Of a stretch of DNA of 64,000 bases, positions 44,399 to 53,478 are shown one piece after another. Positions within the stretch are counted from its first letter, which is position 1; the number at the start of each line of letters is the position of its first letter. The notes under the pieces are model-generated. The model made no database searches. It was not told the origin of the DNA and saw nothing but the letters and a program-made list of their open reading frames with translations. Both the position numbers and the translations under genes were made by a program. The DNA is from Microbacterium mitrae (GTDB lineage Bacteria > Actinomycetota > Actinomycetes > Actinomycetales > Microbacteriaceae): contig NZ_VRSW01000001.1 in assembly GCF_008017445.1 (NCBI RefSeq), forward strand, positions 806,001 to 870,000, given 5' to 3'.

Positions 44399-45409
44399 GT
44401 GACTGAGAAAGCGCGTCTTTATTCCGGAATGCAGCCGTCCGCCGATTCACTCCAGATCGGCAACTACATTGGTGCCCTGATGCAGTGGCGCGATCTGCAG
44501 GATTCCTACGACGCCTTCTTTTCCGTCGTTGACCTGCACGCGATCACGGTCGCGCAAGACCCGAAGATTCTTGCGGAGAAAACACGCCGCACGGCCGCTC
44601 AGTACATTGCCGCTGGCATTAAGCCGGCAAAGTCGACGCTGTACGTGCAGTCGCACGTTTCGGCGCACGCCGAGCTCGCGTGGATACTGTCGACCATCAC
44701 CGGTTTCGGTGAGGCTGGCCGCATGACGCAGTTCAAAGACAAGTCGCAGCGCTACGGCGCCGACTCGACGAGCGTCGGCCTGTTCACCTACCCGGTGCTG
44801 ATGGCAGCTGACATTCTGCTTTACCAGGCAAACGTGGTTCCGGTCGGCGACGACCAGAAGCAGCACGTTGAGCTGACCCGCGACCTCGCGGAGCGCTTCA
44901 ACTCGCGCTTTGGCGAGGCTTTCACGGTGCCCAACGCGATGATTCAGCAAGACACCGCACGCATCTACGATCTGCAGAACCCGACGTCGAAGATGTCAAA
45001 ATCGGCAGAGACCGATGCCGGTGTGCTGTGGTTGCTTGATGAGCCGTCGAAGACGGCGAAGAAGATCATGCGCGCTGTCACCGACAACGACGGTGTCGTG
45101 AAGTACGACCGCGAAGAAAAGCCCGGCGTCTCGAACCTGATGGTGATCTACGCGGCCATGACGGGTCGTCAGATCCCCGCGATTGAAGACGAGTTCGCCG
45201 GTCGTGGCTACGGCGACTTCAAAAAGGCCGTCGCCGAAGCCGTCGTGAACGAATTTGGTCCGGTGCGCGAAAACGTGCTCGAACTGCTTGATGACCCGGC
45301 CGAACTCGACCGCGTGCTCGCGCGCAACGCCGACAAGGCAGAAGAGGTCGCCACCAAGACTCTCACCGACGTGTACGACAAGGTCGGCCTGCTGCGCCGC
45401 GCACGCTAA
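44399..45409 (+). CDS. trpS: Tryptophanyl-tRNA synthetase
   Basis: This enzyme charges tRNA-Trp. The 336-residue class Ic protein has LQIGNYIGAL in place of the HIGH motif and TSKMSKS as the KMSKS loop. YPVLMAADILLYQ and VPVGDDQKQHVELTRDLA are typical of bacterial TrpRS. It is intact and probably essential. GNAT 45412 follows after 2 nt. Confidence 0.97.
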   Translation: MTEKARLYSGMQPSADSLQIGNYIGALMQWRDLQDSYDAFFSVVDLHAITVAQDPKILAEKTRRTAAQYIAAGIKPAKSTLYVQSHVSAHAELAWILSTITGFGEAGRMTQFKDKSQRYGADSTSVGLFTYPVLMAADILLYQANVVPVGDDQKQHVELTRDLAERFNSRFGEAFTVPNAMIQQDTARIYDLQNPTSKMSKSAETDAGVLWLLDEPSKTAKKIMRAVTDNDGVVKYDREEKPGVSNLMVIYAAMTGRQIPAIEDEFAGRGYGDFKKAVAEAVVNEFGPVRENVLELLDDPAELDRVLARNADKAEEVATKTLTDVYDKVGLLRRAR

Positions 45410-45411
45410 TC

Positions 45412-45990
45412 GTGACGGCTTCGGCCGTCGATATCGCCCCGCTCACGACCGAACGTTTGGTGTTGACGCTCGCTTCTGCGCGCGATATTGACGACATTGT
45501 TGATGCTTGCCAAGACCCGACGCTACGGGAATGGACGGCGCTACCCTCGCCATACGAGCGGGCGGATGCGGAGTGGTTTGTCGCGCACACTACCCAGGCT
45601 GAGCGGGATGATCGCGCCCGGCACTGGGTGATCCGCGCATCGGGCCGGCTGTTGGGCGTGGCGTCGTTGACACGGTCAACTCCTGACACGGCAGAACTCG
45701 GCTTCTGGATCATCGCCGACGCGCGACGTCAACGCTATATGACAGAGGCCGCTGCCGCTGTCATCGACAACGGCTTTGCCATCGACGGCATGCGGCTGGA
45801 TCGCATCGAGTGGAACGGCGCGGTCGGCAATGTCGCATCGGCACGAACCGCGCGTGCACTGGGCTTCCAATACGAGGGGGTCCGGCGCGGGGCGATGCTG
45901 ACGCCGCGCGGCCGAGTCGACGCGTGGGTTGCCGGGTTACTTTTTCACGACGCCCGCAAGCGCACTCCGTGGCCCGTCCTCGCGCGTTAG
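45412..45990 (+). CDS. GNAT-family N-acetyltransferase (RimJ/RimL-like)
   Basis: This is a predicted acetyltransferase of 192 residues. TERLVLTLASARDIDDIVDA opens the RimJ/RimL fold. GVASLTRSTPDTAELGFWII contains the central strands, RRQRYMTEAAAAVIDNGF is the acetyl-CoA loop and RIEWNGAVGNVASARTA the following beta-bulge region. The GTG start lies 2 nt after trpS, so it is probably coupled to it. The substrate is unknown. Confidence 0.82.
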   Translation: MTASAVDIAPLTTERLVLTLASARDIDDIVDACQDPTLREWTALPSPYERADAEWFVAHTTQAERDDRARHWVIRASGRLLGVASLTRSTPDTAELGFWIIADARRQRYMTEAAAAVIDNGFAIDGMRLDRIEWNGAVGNVASARTARALGFQYEGVRRGAMLTPRGRVDAWVAGLLFHDARKRTPWPVLAR

Positions 45991-46113
45991 GCCGCTACGG
46001 GTGCGGGTTGGTTTCCGGTCGTAGCGCGGCCGGAGGCAACCGAGCTCGCGCCCTGGCAAGAGCGGCCGAGCACACCCTGACGGATGTCAGAAGTTGGTGG
46101 CATCATGGGGCGC

Positions 46114-46986
46114 ATGCCGGAGATGCCAGAAGTGCAGGCGCTTGCGATGTTCCTCGCGACGCGTCTTCGCGGCGTGAGCATTACACGCGTCGATCTGGCG
46201 GCAATATCTGCGCTGAAGACGTTTGATCCGCCGCTCGAGGCGATTCGCGGTTCCGTGGTTCGTGATGTCACCCGCCACGGCAAGTTCGTCGATATTTCGC
46301 TGTTCAGCCCCGATGAAGACCTCCATGTGGTGTTTCATCTCGCGAAGGCAGGCTGGCTACGCTTCGCCGAACAGATCTCCCCCACCATCATTAAGCCAGG
46401 AAAGACGCCAATCGCCCTGCGGGTGGTGTTTAGCGATGATTCAGGTTTTGATCTGACAGAAGCCGGAACCAAGAAGTCGCTGGCCGTGTACGTGGTGCGT
46501 GACGCGCAGGTCGTGCCCGGCATCAGCACGCTCGGCCCTGATCCGCTCGCCGATGACTTCACACGCGAGAGCTTCGCCGATATTCTCCGCGGCAGACGCA
46601 CCCAGATTAAAGGCGTGCTGCGCGATCAATCGTTGATCGGCGGCATCGGCAATGCGTACTCCGATGAGATTCTGCACGCCGCGCGGCTGTCCCCGTACGC
46701 ATCGGCCGCGGCCCTCAGCGACGACGACATCACGACGCTCTACACAGCAATGAAAGATACCCTGCGCCACGCGATCGAGCACGCGTCAGGCAAGCCACCT
46801 GCCGAACTCAAAGACGCCAAGCGCGCGGGTTTCGCCGTACACGCCCGCACGGGTCACCCGTGCCCGGTGTGTGGTGTCACGGTGCGGAGCGTCTACTTCG
46901 CCGATCGCAGCCTTGAATACTGTCCGACGTGCCAGACCGGCGGCAAGATCCTCGCGGATCGACGCCGATCTCGTCTCCTGAAATGA
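46114..46986 (+). CDS. Formamidopyrimidine-DNA glycosylase family (Fpg/Nei)
   Basis: This DNA repair enzyme excises oxidised bases and nicks the backbone. The 290-residue protein begins MPEMPEV, giving Pro2 as nucleophile and Glu3 as acid; ATG 46114 is chosen for that reason over the longer frame from 46084. HGKFVDI holds the conserved Lys, IGNAYSDEIL is the helix-two-turn-helix region, and the C-terminal zinc finger is CPVC...CPTC. MPEMPEVQALAMFL resembles the actinobacterial Fpg2/Nei-like branch more than classic MutM, so substrate preference is open. Confidence 0.9.
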   Translation: MPEMPEVQALAMFLATRLRGVSITRVDLAAISALKTFDPPLEAIRGSVVRDVTRHGKFVDISLFSPDEDLHVVFHLAKAGWLRFAEQISPTIIKPGKTPIALRVVFSDDSGFDLTEAGTKKSLAVYVVRDAQVVPGISTLGPDPLADDFTRESFADILRGRRTQIKGVLRDQSLIGGIGNAYSDEILHAARLSPYASAAALSDDDITTLYTAMKDTLRHAIEHASGKPPAELKDAKRAGFAVHARTGHPCPVCGVTVRSVYFADRSLEYCPTCQTGGKILADRRRSRLLK

Positions 46987-47005
46987 CGCTCGCATTCCGG
47001 AAACG

Positions 47006-47039
47006 CCGATGGCGCGTACTCGAAAGTACGCGCCATCGG
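47006..47039. terminator. Bidirectional terminator between fpg and glpK
   Basis: Perfect 15-bp arms (CCGATGGCGCGTACT and its complement) enclose a CGAA loop, between two convergent stops. No clear T-tract on the plus strand. Confidence 0.7.
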
Positions 47040-47049
47040 TCATTCACCG

Positions 47050-48564
47050 TTAGAGAACGTCGTCATCAACCCAGTCGAGGGTCTTGGAGACGGCCTTCTT
47101 CCAGTTGCGGTACAGACGCTCGCGCTCGTGTTCGCCCATCTGTGCTTCCCAACGCTTGTCTTCCTGCCAGTTGGCACTCAACTCATCAAGCGACTTCCAG
47201 AAGCCGACAGCGAGTCCTGCAGCGTATGCGGCCCCGAGCGCCGTTGTCTCAGCAACAACGGGTCGTACGACCGGGACGTTCAGAATGTCAGCCTGGAACT
47301 GAAGCAGAGTGTCGTTGGCGGTAGCGCCGCCGTCCACCCGAAGCTCCGTCAGGTCAACACCAGCGTCGGCGTTGACAGCCTCCAGCACGTCACGCGTCTG
47401 GTAGGCGATCGATTCAAGCGCGGCCCGAGCAATGTGATGCTTGTTCACATAGCGGGTCAGACCAACGATGGCACCGCGCGCGTCCGGACGCCAGTACGGA
47501 GCAAACAGGCCCGAGAACGCGGGCACAATGTATGCACCGCCGTTGTCTTCCACTTTATCTGCCAGGTCTTGCACTTCAGCGGCCGAGGAGATCAGGCCAA
47601 GGTTGTCGCGGAGCCACTGCACGAGCGAACCCGAAACCGCAATCGATCCTTCCAACGCGTAGTGCGCCGGCTCGTCGCCGAGCTTGTAACCGACGGTCGT
47701 CAGCAGGCCGTTCTGCGACTGCACGATGTCTTCACCGGTGTTGAAGATCAGGAAGTTGCCCGTGCCATATGTGTTCTTCGCCTCCCCCGTAGCGAAGGCT
47801 GCTTGACCGAAGGTCGCCGCCTGCTGATCGCCGAGGATACCGGCGATCGGCGTCTCGCGAAGCAAGCTCTGTTCTTCTGCGACACCGTAGACCTCGGAAG
47901 ACGACTTGATTTCTGGCAACATCGACTTGGGAACGCCGAAGATGCCGAGGATTTCTTCGTCCCACTGCAGGGTCTTGAGGTCCATAAACATGGTGCGCGA
48001 TGCGTTAGTGACATCGGTCGCGTGAACGCCGCCGTTGACTCCACCCGTGAGGTTCCACAGCACCCAGGTGTCCGTGGTACCGAAGAGCAGGTCGCCAGCT
48101 TCTGCCGCCTCGCGAGCGCCGTCGACATTGTCGAGGATCCACACAATCTTCGTGCCCGAGAAATAGGTTGCCAGTGGCAGGCCAACGCGCTCCTTGAAGC
48201 GGTTAACGCCGCCCGCGACCGACAAGGCATCCACGATATCTTGCGTACGGGTGTCCTGCCAGACAATCGCGTTGTACACCGGCTTTCCGGTGTTCTTGTT
48301 CCATACCACCGCGGTCTCGCGCTGGTTAGTGATACCGATCGCCGCGATGTCATGGCGAGTCAAGTTGGCTTTGGACAGGGCCTGGCCAATAGCCTCGCGG
48401 GTGTTGGCCCAGATTTCCATCGGGTCGTGCTCAACCCAGCCGGCACGCGGGAAAATCTGCTCGTGCTCAAGCTGACCGGTCGAGATGATCGAACCGCTGT
48501 GGTCGAAAATAATCGCACGGCTCGAGGTCGTGCCCTGATCAATTGCCAGTACGTAATCAGACAT
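47050..48564 (-). CDS. glpK: Glycerol kinase
   Basis: This enzyme phosphorylates glycerol to glycerol-3-phosphate. The 504-residue protein begins [15 protein letters not shown], the ATPase loop of the FGGY family. [16 protein letters not shown] and [12 protein letters not shown] are the second-domain signatures, and [19 protein letters not shown] lies before the C-terminus. It is the last gene of glpD-glpF-glpK. Length and all motifs are intact. Confidence 0.97.
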   Translation of the reverse strand: MSDYVLAIDQGTTSSRAIIFDHSGSIISTGQLEHEQIFPRAGWVEHDPMEIWANTREAIGQALSKANLTRHDIAAIGITNQRETAVVWNKNTGKPVYNAIVWQDTRTQDIVDALSVAGGVNRFKERVGLPLATYFSGTKIVWILDNVDGAREAAEAGDLLFGTTDTWVLWNLTGGVNGGVHATDVTNASRTMFMDLKTLQWDEEILGIFGVPKSMLPEIKSSSEVYGVAEEQSLLRETPIAGILGDQQAATFGQAAFATGEAKNTYGTGNFLIFNTGEDIVQSQNGLLTTVGYKLGDEPAHYALEGSIAVSGSLVQWLRDNLGLISSAAEVQDLADKVEDNGGAYIVPAFSGLFAPYWRPDARGAIVGLTRYVNKHHIARAALESIAYQTRDVLEAVNADAGVDLTELRVDGGATANDTLLQFQADILNVPVVRPVVAETTALGAAYAAGLAVGFWKSLDELSANWQEDKRWEAQMGEHERERLYRNWKKAVSKTLDWVDDDVL

Positions 48565-48602
48565 CAGTGTCTCCGTTGTTCATCTGTATAGGAATTAAGC
48601 GC

Positions 48603-49356
48603 TTAGGCGCCAATGACGGGCAGCAGGACCGGGGCCACGAAACCCGCGAGCACGCCGCCGATAATCGGGCCGACGACCGGAACCCACGCGTAGGACCAGT
48701 CACTGGAGCCCTTGCCCTTGATGGGCAGGATCGCGTGAACGATACGCGGGCCCAGGTCACGCGCCGGGTTGATGGCGTAGCCGGTCGGACCACCCAGTGA
48801 GGCACCGATACCCACGATCAGCAATGCGACGGGCAGTGCGCCCAGCGCTGCCATGCCGCCGCCCTTACCGAAGGCGATGACAACGAACACCAGCACGAAG
48901 GTGCCGATGGCCTCGGTGACCACGTTCCAACCGTAATTGCGGATCCCGGGTCCGGTCGAGAATACGCCGAGCTTGTTCGCCGGGTCTTCTTCTGCATCAA
49001 AGTGCTCTTTATAGGCGAGCCACGTGAGCACGGCACCGATCATGGCACCGATGAACTGCGCACCAATGTATGCAAGGATCGTCGTCACGTTGACGGCAAC
49101 CCCGGGTGCGAACTCGGGAGCACCGCTGGCTACGAGTCCCAACGTGACTGCTGGGTTGAGGTGTGCGCCCGAGTTGTACGCCACCGCCACACCGGCGAAC
49201 ACGGCAAGTCCCCAACCGAAGTTAATGAGGAGAAATCCTCCACCGAAACCCTTGGTTTTGGTGGAGGACCACGTTGGCCACCACGCCACCACCAAGGAGT
49301 AACAGCATCGCTGTTCCCACGACTTCTGCAAGGAACGCGGTTCCAAGATTGTCCAC
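48603..49356 (-). pseudogene. glpF: Glycerol facilitator (aquaporin), frameshifted near the N-terminus
   Basis: Two frames together give a complete glycerol channel of about 250 residues. From GTG 49356, which has AAGG 5 nt upstream, the first 32 codons read LGTAFLAEVVGTAMLLLL and continue VVANVVLH, the usual first helix. At 49256-49260 (CAAAA on the minus strand) one extra base shifts the frame. The continuing frame reads KTKGFGGGFLLINFGWG and the rest of the channel, with both NPA boxes (HLNPAVTLG and INPARDLGPR) and the Asp after NPAR typical of glycerol facilitators. Only 6 codons past the shift remain before a nonsense context in the first frame. Pseudogene or sequencing error cannot be told apart here. 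Confidence 0.8.
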
Positions 49357-49449
49357 ACTGACCTTCTTTCTACTGTCGTGTCTACCTCTTTGACAGACAC
49401 GTCGGCACCCCGGTGCCAGTCCGTTCCCGCTCCGACGGGGAACGAATGT

Positions 49450-51171
49450 TTACGCGTCTACGTGACGCGAGGTTTCCGAACCGACGCCATGCGCATCGGA
49501 CAGAATCCAGCGGGCGTGCTCAATCTCGGCAGTACGAGTTTGAGTGCTCCAGCCGAATACATCGCCGACGATGCCTGCCAATTCGGTCAATGCTTCGGCG
49601 GTCATAGACCCGACGAAGGCAATCGACGTTCGGCGGAGGAACAGGTCGTCGAGCCGAACAACGAGCTCATGCCGCGCAAGCCAACGGATCTCGCCCGTCG
49701 AGTAAGCAGGCAGACTCACCATCGGGCGGTCGTCATCACCGAGTTCTTCGATGATGCGGGCAGCCCGAGTACCGTAGCGCTCCAGGAGAGTGTCTGCACG
49801 TGCCTCGCTGAGTGCACCGCGATGGCTGGCGATCCAGGCGGCGCGAGCCTCGGGTGTGGTGGGGTATTCGTAGCCGCCGCCAATAGCAACCCGTTCCGTC
49901 GACCGCACGCGCTTGCGCCCCAGAATCTGCAACACATCATTTGCGAGGTGCTCGCTCAGGGCGCGGAAGGTGGTCCACTTTCCACCGACCAAACTCAGCA
50001 ACGTGGTTCCGGGTATCTGGGCAAGTTCCGAACGCTCCACACGATAGTCACGCGAGACGAAACCGGGGGCTTCATCATCGTGCCGCGGCAGAGGCCGTAC
50101 CCCCGAAAAGCGGAAGACAATCTGTGATCGGTCGATCTCGATCGACGGGTACACGTGCTTGACCAGGTCGAAGAAGTAGTCAATCTCCTCCGACGTGCAC
50201 CGAATCGGCTGGTCCATGTCGTGCTCGAGGTCTGTGGTTCCGACCATAACCCGGCCTTTGAGTGGGTAGATCAGCACGATGCGACCGTCTTCGTGCTCGA
50301 AGAAGAGCTCACGACCGGCCGTAGCCCGGTACAGCTCGGGGTGATCCAGCACAATGTGGGATCCCTTTGTGCCTCCCATAAAGCGGGTCTGGGCACCGAG
50401 CGCCGCATTGGTCTTATCGGTCCACGGTCCGGATGTATTGATCACGACGTCAGACTTGATCGCGAACTCTTCACCGGTGCGAGTGTCGCGCACGGTAACC
50501 CCGTCGCTGCTCACACCAACCGCTTCGAGGTAGTTCGCAGCGCGCGCGTGCGGCCCCTGGCTGAGACCGTCATGCAACACATCCAGCGCGAGACGCTCTG
50601 GATCATGCATCGAAGCGTCGTAATACGTCGCGGTATATTTCACGCCGGGGTTCAGCTGGGGCATCACCTCCAGCGACTTGCGGCGGCCCACAAACTTGTG
50701 GCGCGGAACCGCACCGCCGTCACGCGAGAATGTGTCGTAAATCACAAGCCCGGTCTTGATCAAGAGCGCACCGCGCTCCGTCGGCTTGCCCGACTTGTGG
50801 GTCAGGAATCGCAGCGGAGCCGAGAGGATGCCTGAGAAAGTCGAGAAGATCGGAACCGTTGTCTGTAGCGGGCGCACGTAGTGCGGGGCGATACGAAGCA
50901 GACGGTTGCGCTCGGTGACTGACTCTTTCACAAGGCGGAACTCACCGTTCTCGAGGTAACGGATACCTCCGTGAATCATGTGGCTCGACGCACTGGATGC
51001 GCCCGAAACGAAGTCGCCGCGTTCAACCAGCACGACCGGAACACCCTGCATCGCCAGATCGCGGAAGATGCCGGCACCGTTGATTCCGCCACCGATGATC
51101 AACACAGATGCCTGGGGTTGTTCTGCAATGGAACGCACCGAATCGCGCGGTCCCTGTTCCTTGTTTGCCAC
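49450..51171 (-). CDS. glpD: Glycerol-3-phosphate dehydrogenase (FAD)
   Basis: This membrane-associated enzyme oxidises glycerol-3-phosphate to dihydroxyacetone phosphate and passes electrons to quinone. The 573-residue protein has IIGGGINGAGIFRDLAMQG as the FAD loop near residue 25, SSHMIHGGIRYLENGEFRL (the GlpD signature), GGKWTTFRALSEHLA and a C-terminal helical domain. The GTG start has GGAGG 8 nt upstream. It is the first gene of the glycerol operon and is divergent from a SorC-type regulator. Confidence 0.95.
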   Translation of the reverse strand: MANKEQGPRDSVRSIAEQPQASVLIIGGGINGAGIFRDLAMQGVPVVLVERGDFVSGASSASSHMIHGGIRYLENGEFRLVKESVTERNRLLRIAPHYVRPLQTTVPIFSTFSGILSAPLRFLTHKSGKPTERGALLIKTGLVIYDTFSRDGGAVPRHKFVGRRKSLEVMPQLNPGVKYTATYYDASMHDPERLALDVLHDGLSQGPHARAANYLEAVGVSSDGVTVRDTRTGEEFAIKSDVVINTSGPWTDKTNAALGAQTRFMGGTKGSHIVLDHPELYRATAGRELFFEHEDGRIVLIYPLKGRVMVGTTDLEHDMDQPIRCTSEEIDYFFDLVKHVYPSIEIDRSQIVFRFSGVRPLPRHDDEAPGFVSRDYRVERSELAQIPGTTLLSLVGGKWTTFRALSEHLANDVLQILGRKRVRSTERVAIGGGYEYPTTPEARAAWIASHRGALSEARADTLLERYGTRAARIIEELGDDDRPMVSLPAYSTGEIRWLARHELVVRLDDLFLRRTSIAFVGSMTAEALTELAGIVGDVFGWSTQTRTAEIEHARWILSDAHGVGSETSRHVDA

Positions 51172-51282
51172 GTTAACGACCTCCCCGGTCCAACAGCTTT
51201 CGTCCTAGAATTCTCGGCAGTGGTGAACGGCCTTGCAAGCCACCTGCACATATGTTCAATTCTTGGAAAGGTTGTGGCCACC
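51172..51282. promoter_or_regulatory. Divergent promoter region glpD / SorC-type regulator
   Basis: This 111-bp interval must hold both promoters. TGAAC (51224-51228) and GTTCA (51254-51258) form an inverted pair 25 bp apart, and CTAGAATTCT (51205-51214) contains an EcoRI-type palindrome. Either could be an operator for the neighbouring regulator; the evidence is weak. Confidence 0.3.
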
Positions 51283-52269
51283 GTGTCGGATTCGATGTAT
51301 AGCGACCGTCAAAGCGATGCACTCCGCGCTGCGCACCTCTACTACGTTCAAAGCCTGACGATGAAGGCGATTGCCGCGGAACTGCGCGTGTCACGTTCGT
51401 CGGTATCGCGCCTCCTCGCCCACGCTCGCGACTCCGGATTGGTTCGCATTTCTTTGCACGATCCCGATGAGGCACCAGCGAAGATCGCTGTTCGCATCAC
51501 AGAACGCTTCGATACCGCCGTGCACATCGTCCCGGTGAGCCCGTCGACCAGCGATATCGAACGTTTACGCCGTGTGGCCGTCGTCTCAGCACGTTTACTC
51601 GGAAGTCTGGTCGAATCGCACCAAAAAGTAGGTCTCGCCTGGGGCTCAACTTTGAACGCCGTATCGCGAGCGCTCGTGCCACAACCCACCGAGGGCACCG
51701 TGTTCGTGCAGCTTAACGGTTCTGGAAACATCGGCGGAGAAGGACTCGCCTACTCCTCCGACATGCTCAGACGTTTTGCCGATGCTTTCGAGGCACGAGT
51801 CGAGCAGTTCCCTGTCCCTGCGTTTTTCGATGACCCACTGACCCGGCAAGCCTTTTGGCGAGAACGAACCACCCAGCGAATACTTCGTCTACAGACGCGA
51901 CTCGACCTTGCCGTATTCAGCGTGGGATCACCGTTTGCCGAAGTTCCCTCGCACGTGTATCACGGGGAGTACCTGGACCGCGCTGACTACCAGTCGCTCA
52001 CCGACGATAAGGTCGTCGGTGATATCGCGACGGTGTTCTACCGTGCAGACGGATCGACACAGGACATTACGCTCAACGCCCGAGCAACCGGTCCCGACTT
52101 TCGGGTGCTCCGGCGCACTCCGCGGCGCGTCTGTATTGTCGCGGGTTCCGCGAAAGTTGTCAGTCTGCTCGGAGCGCTCGCCGCTGGCATGATCACCGAC
52201 CTCATCATTGATGAGGCATCGGCGGCTGCTCTGCTGCGAGCCAGCGACGCCGAGCGCCGTTCGTCGTGA
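51283..52269 (+). CDS. SorC/DeoR-family sugar-binding transcriptional regulator
   Basis: This probably controls the divergent glycerol operon. The 328-residue protein has a helix-turn-helix near the N-terminus (LTMKAIAAELRVSRSSVSRL) and a large sugar-phosphate-binding domain of the DeoR/SorC effector fold, with KVGLAWGSTLNAV and LDLAVFSVGSPFAE. Three in-frame starts are possible (GTG 51274, GTG 51283, ATG 51295). I take 51283 because the GTG at 51274 is only about 3 nt from the AAAGG. It is not a GlpR of the E. coli type. Effector unknown; glycerol-3-phosphate is an inference from position. Confidence 0.85.
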   Translation: MSDSMYSDRQSDALRAAHLYYVQSLTMKAIAAELRVSRSSVSRLLAHARDSGLVRISLHDPDEAPAKIAVRITERFDTAVHIVPVSPSTSDIERLRRVAVVSARLLGSLVESHQKVGLAWGSTLNAVSRALVPQPTEGTVFVQLNGSGNIGGEGLAYSSDMLRRFADAFEARVEQFPVPAFFDDPLTRQAFWRERTTQRILRLQTRLDLAVFSVGSPFAEVPSHVYHGEYLDRADYQSLTDDKVVGDIATVFYRADGSTQDITLNARATGPDFRVLRRTPRRVCIVAGSAKVVSLLGALAAGMITDLIIDEASAAALLRASDAERRSS

Positions 52270-52344
52270 CCCGCAAAACAGGGCGGGTCGTTCGGGAATA
52301 CGCCAGCGACCGCATCGTTGCATACACTCAGCAGGGAAGCGTCG

Positions 52345-53421
52345 ATGAATGCCCCCGCCGCACGCCCAGAGCCACCTAGACGAGGAACAGTGAACTTTTC
52401 CGCCGCAGAAGACGCCGCAATGGCGCAGGCGCTCGCACTCGCCGCCGAGGGCCCACGCGGGGTCAACCCCCAGGTTGGAGCGGTTATTCTGGCCGCCGAT
52501 GGGGCGGTGCTCGCCACCGGTTATCATCGCGGTAGCGGAACCGCACACGCGGAGGTAGACGCGCTCTCTCAGCTCGACGCTGGCCAGGCTCGCGGGGCGA
52601 CAGCCGTCGTCACGCTTGAGCCCTGCAACCACACCGGGCGCACCGGCCCCTGCGCACTCGCGCTGATCGATGCCGGAATCGCACGCGTTGTCTACGCTAC
52701 GAGTGACCCCGGGGCTGTCTCCGGGGGCGGCGCCGACCGGCTGCGTGCCGCTGGCGTCGACGTGGTGAAGGGCCTCCGTGAAGGTGAGGCACGCGCGCTG
52801 ATCGCGTCTTGGCTCACGCGCACCCGGCTCGCTCGCCCGTTCGTGACGGTGAAGTGGGCGCAGACCCTCGATGGTCGTGCTGCCGCAGCCGACGGAACCA
52901 GCCAGTGGATTACCGGCGCCGCCGCCCGCGCCGACGTGCATCGCCGCCGCGCCGCCGCGGACGCCATTGTCGCGGGCATCGGAACCATCTTGGCTGACGA
53001 TACCGCGTTGACGGCGCGCGATGGTGACGACCTGCTCCCCACTCAACCACAGCCCGTCGTTGTCGGCCACCGCGAGGTTCCGCCCTCCGCGCGCGTGCGC
53101 CAGCACCCGCGCGAGATGATTCACGTGCGCGAACACGACCCGGCCAAAATTGTTGCCGACCTGCACGAACGCGGCATTCACTCCGTTTTCATCGAGGGCG
53201 GTCCCACCGTTGCCAGCGCTTTCTTACGCGCTGGCCTCGTCGATGAACTGCTGGTCTATGTCGCCCCCGCGCTCCTCGGCGGTCCCCATCTCGCGCTTGA
53301 TGAGATCGGAATTGGCACGATCGCCGACATCATGCGGTTTCACCGCCCCGAGGTGACAATTCTGGGCGAGGATATTCTGATACGTGTGACCCGTGAGGCG
53401 AGTGCTGATGGTTCCGGTTAG
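52345..53421 (+). CDS. ribD: Bifunctional riboflavin biosynthesis deaminase/reductase RibD
   Basis: This enzyme carries out the second and third steps of riboflavin synthesis. The 358-residue protein has an N-terminal zinc deaminase domain with HAEVDAL and EPCNHTGRTGPC as the metal site (about residues 70-110). The C-terminal reductase domain (about 150-358) has WAQTLDGRAAA, SQWITG and HSVFIEGGPTVASAF. ATG 52345 has GGGAAG upstream; a GTG at 52390 near GAGGAA is an alternative start. No FMN riboswitch is visible upstream. ribBA follows after 57 nt. Confidence 0.92.
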   Translation: MNAPAARPEPPRRGTVNFSAAEDAAMAQALALAAEGPRGVNPQVGAVILAADGAVLATGYHRGSGTAHAEVDALSQLDAGQARGATAVVTLEPCNHTGRTGPCALALIDAGIARVVYATSDPGAVSGGGADRLRAAGVDVVKGLREGEARALIASWLTRTRLARPFVTVKWAQTLDGRAAAADGTSQWITGAAARADVHRRRAAADAIVAGIGTILADDTALTARDGDDLLPTQPQPVVVGHREVPPSARVRQHPREMIHVREHDPAKIVADLHERGIHSVFIEGGPTVASAFLRAGLVDELLVYVAPALLGGPHLALDEIGIGTIADIMRFHRPEVTILGEDILIRVTREASADGSG

Positions 53422-53478
53422 CAATCCCACCACCAAACCCGCATCCTTGCCCTCCCTTCGCTTCAAAGGAGGCTCGCT

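Noticed and set aside
47128-48591. Open frame of 487 codons opposite glpK
   Set aside because: Same effect of codon bias; glpK is complete with all FGGY-family motifs.
52270-52344. FMN riboswitch before ribD
   Set aside because: None of the conserved FMN-element segments is present in the 75 nt upstream.
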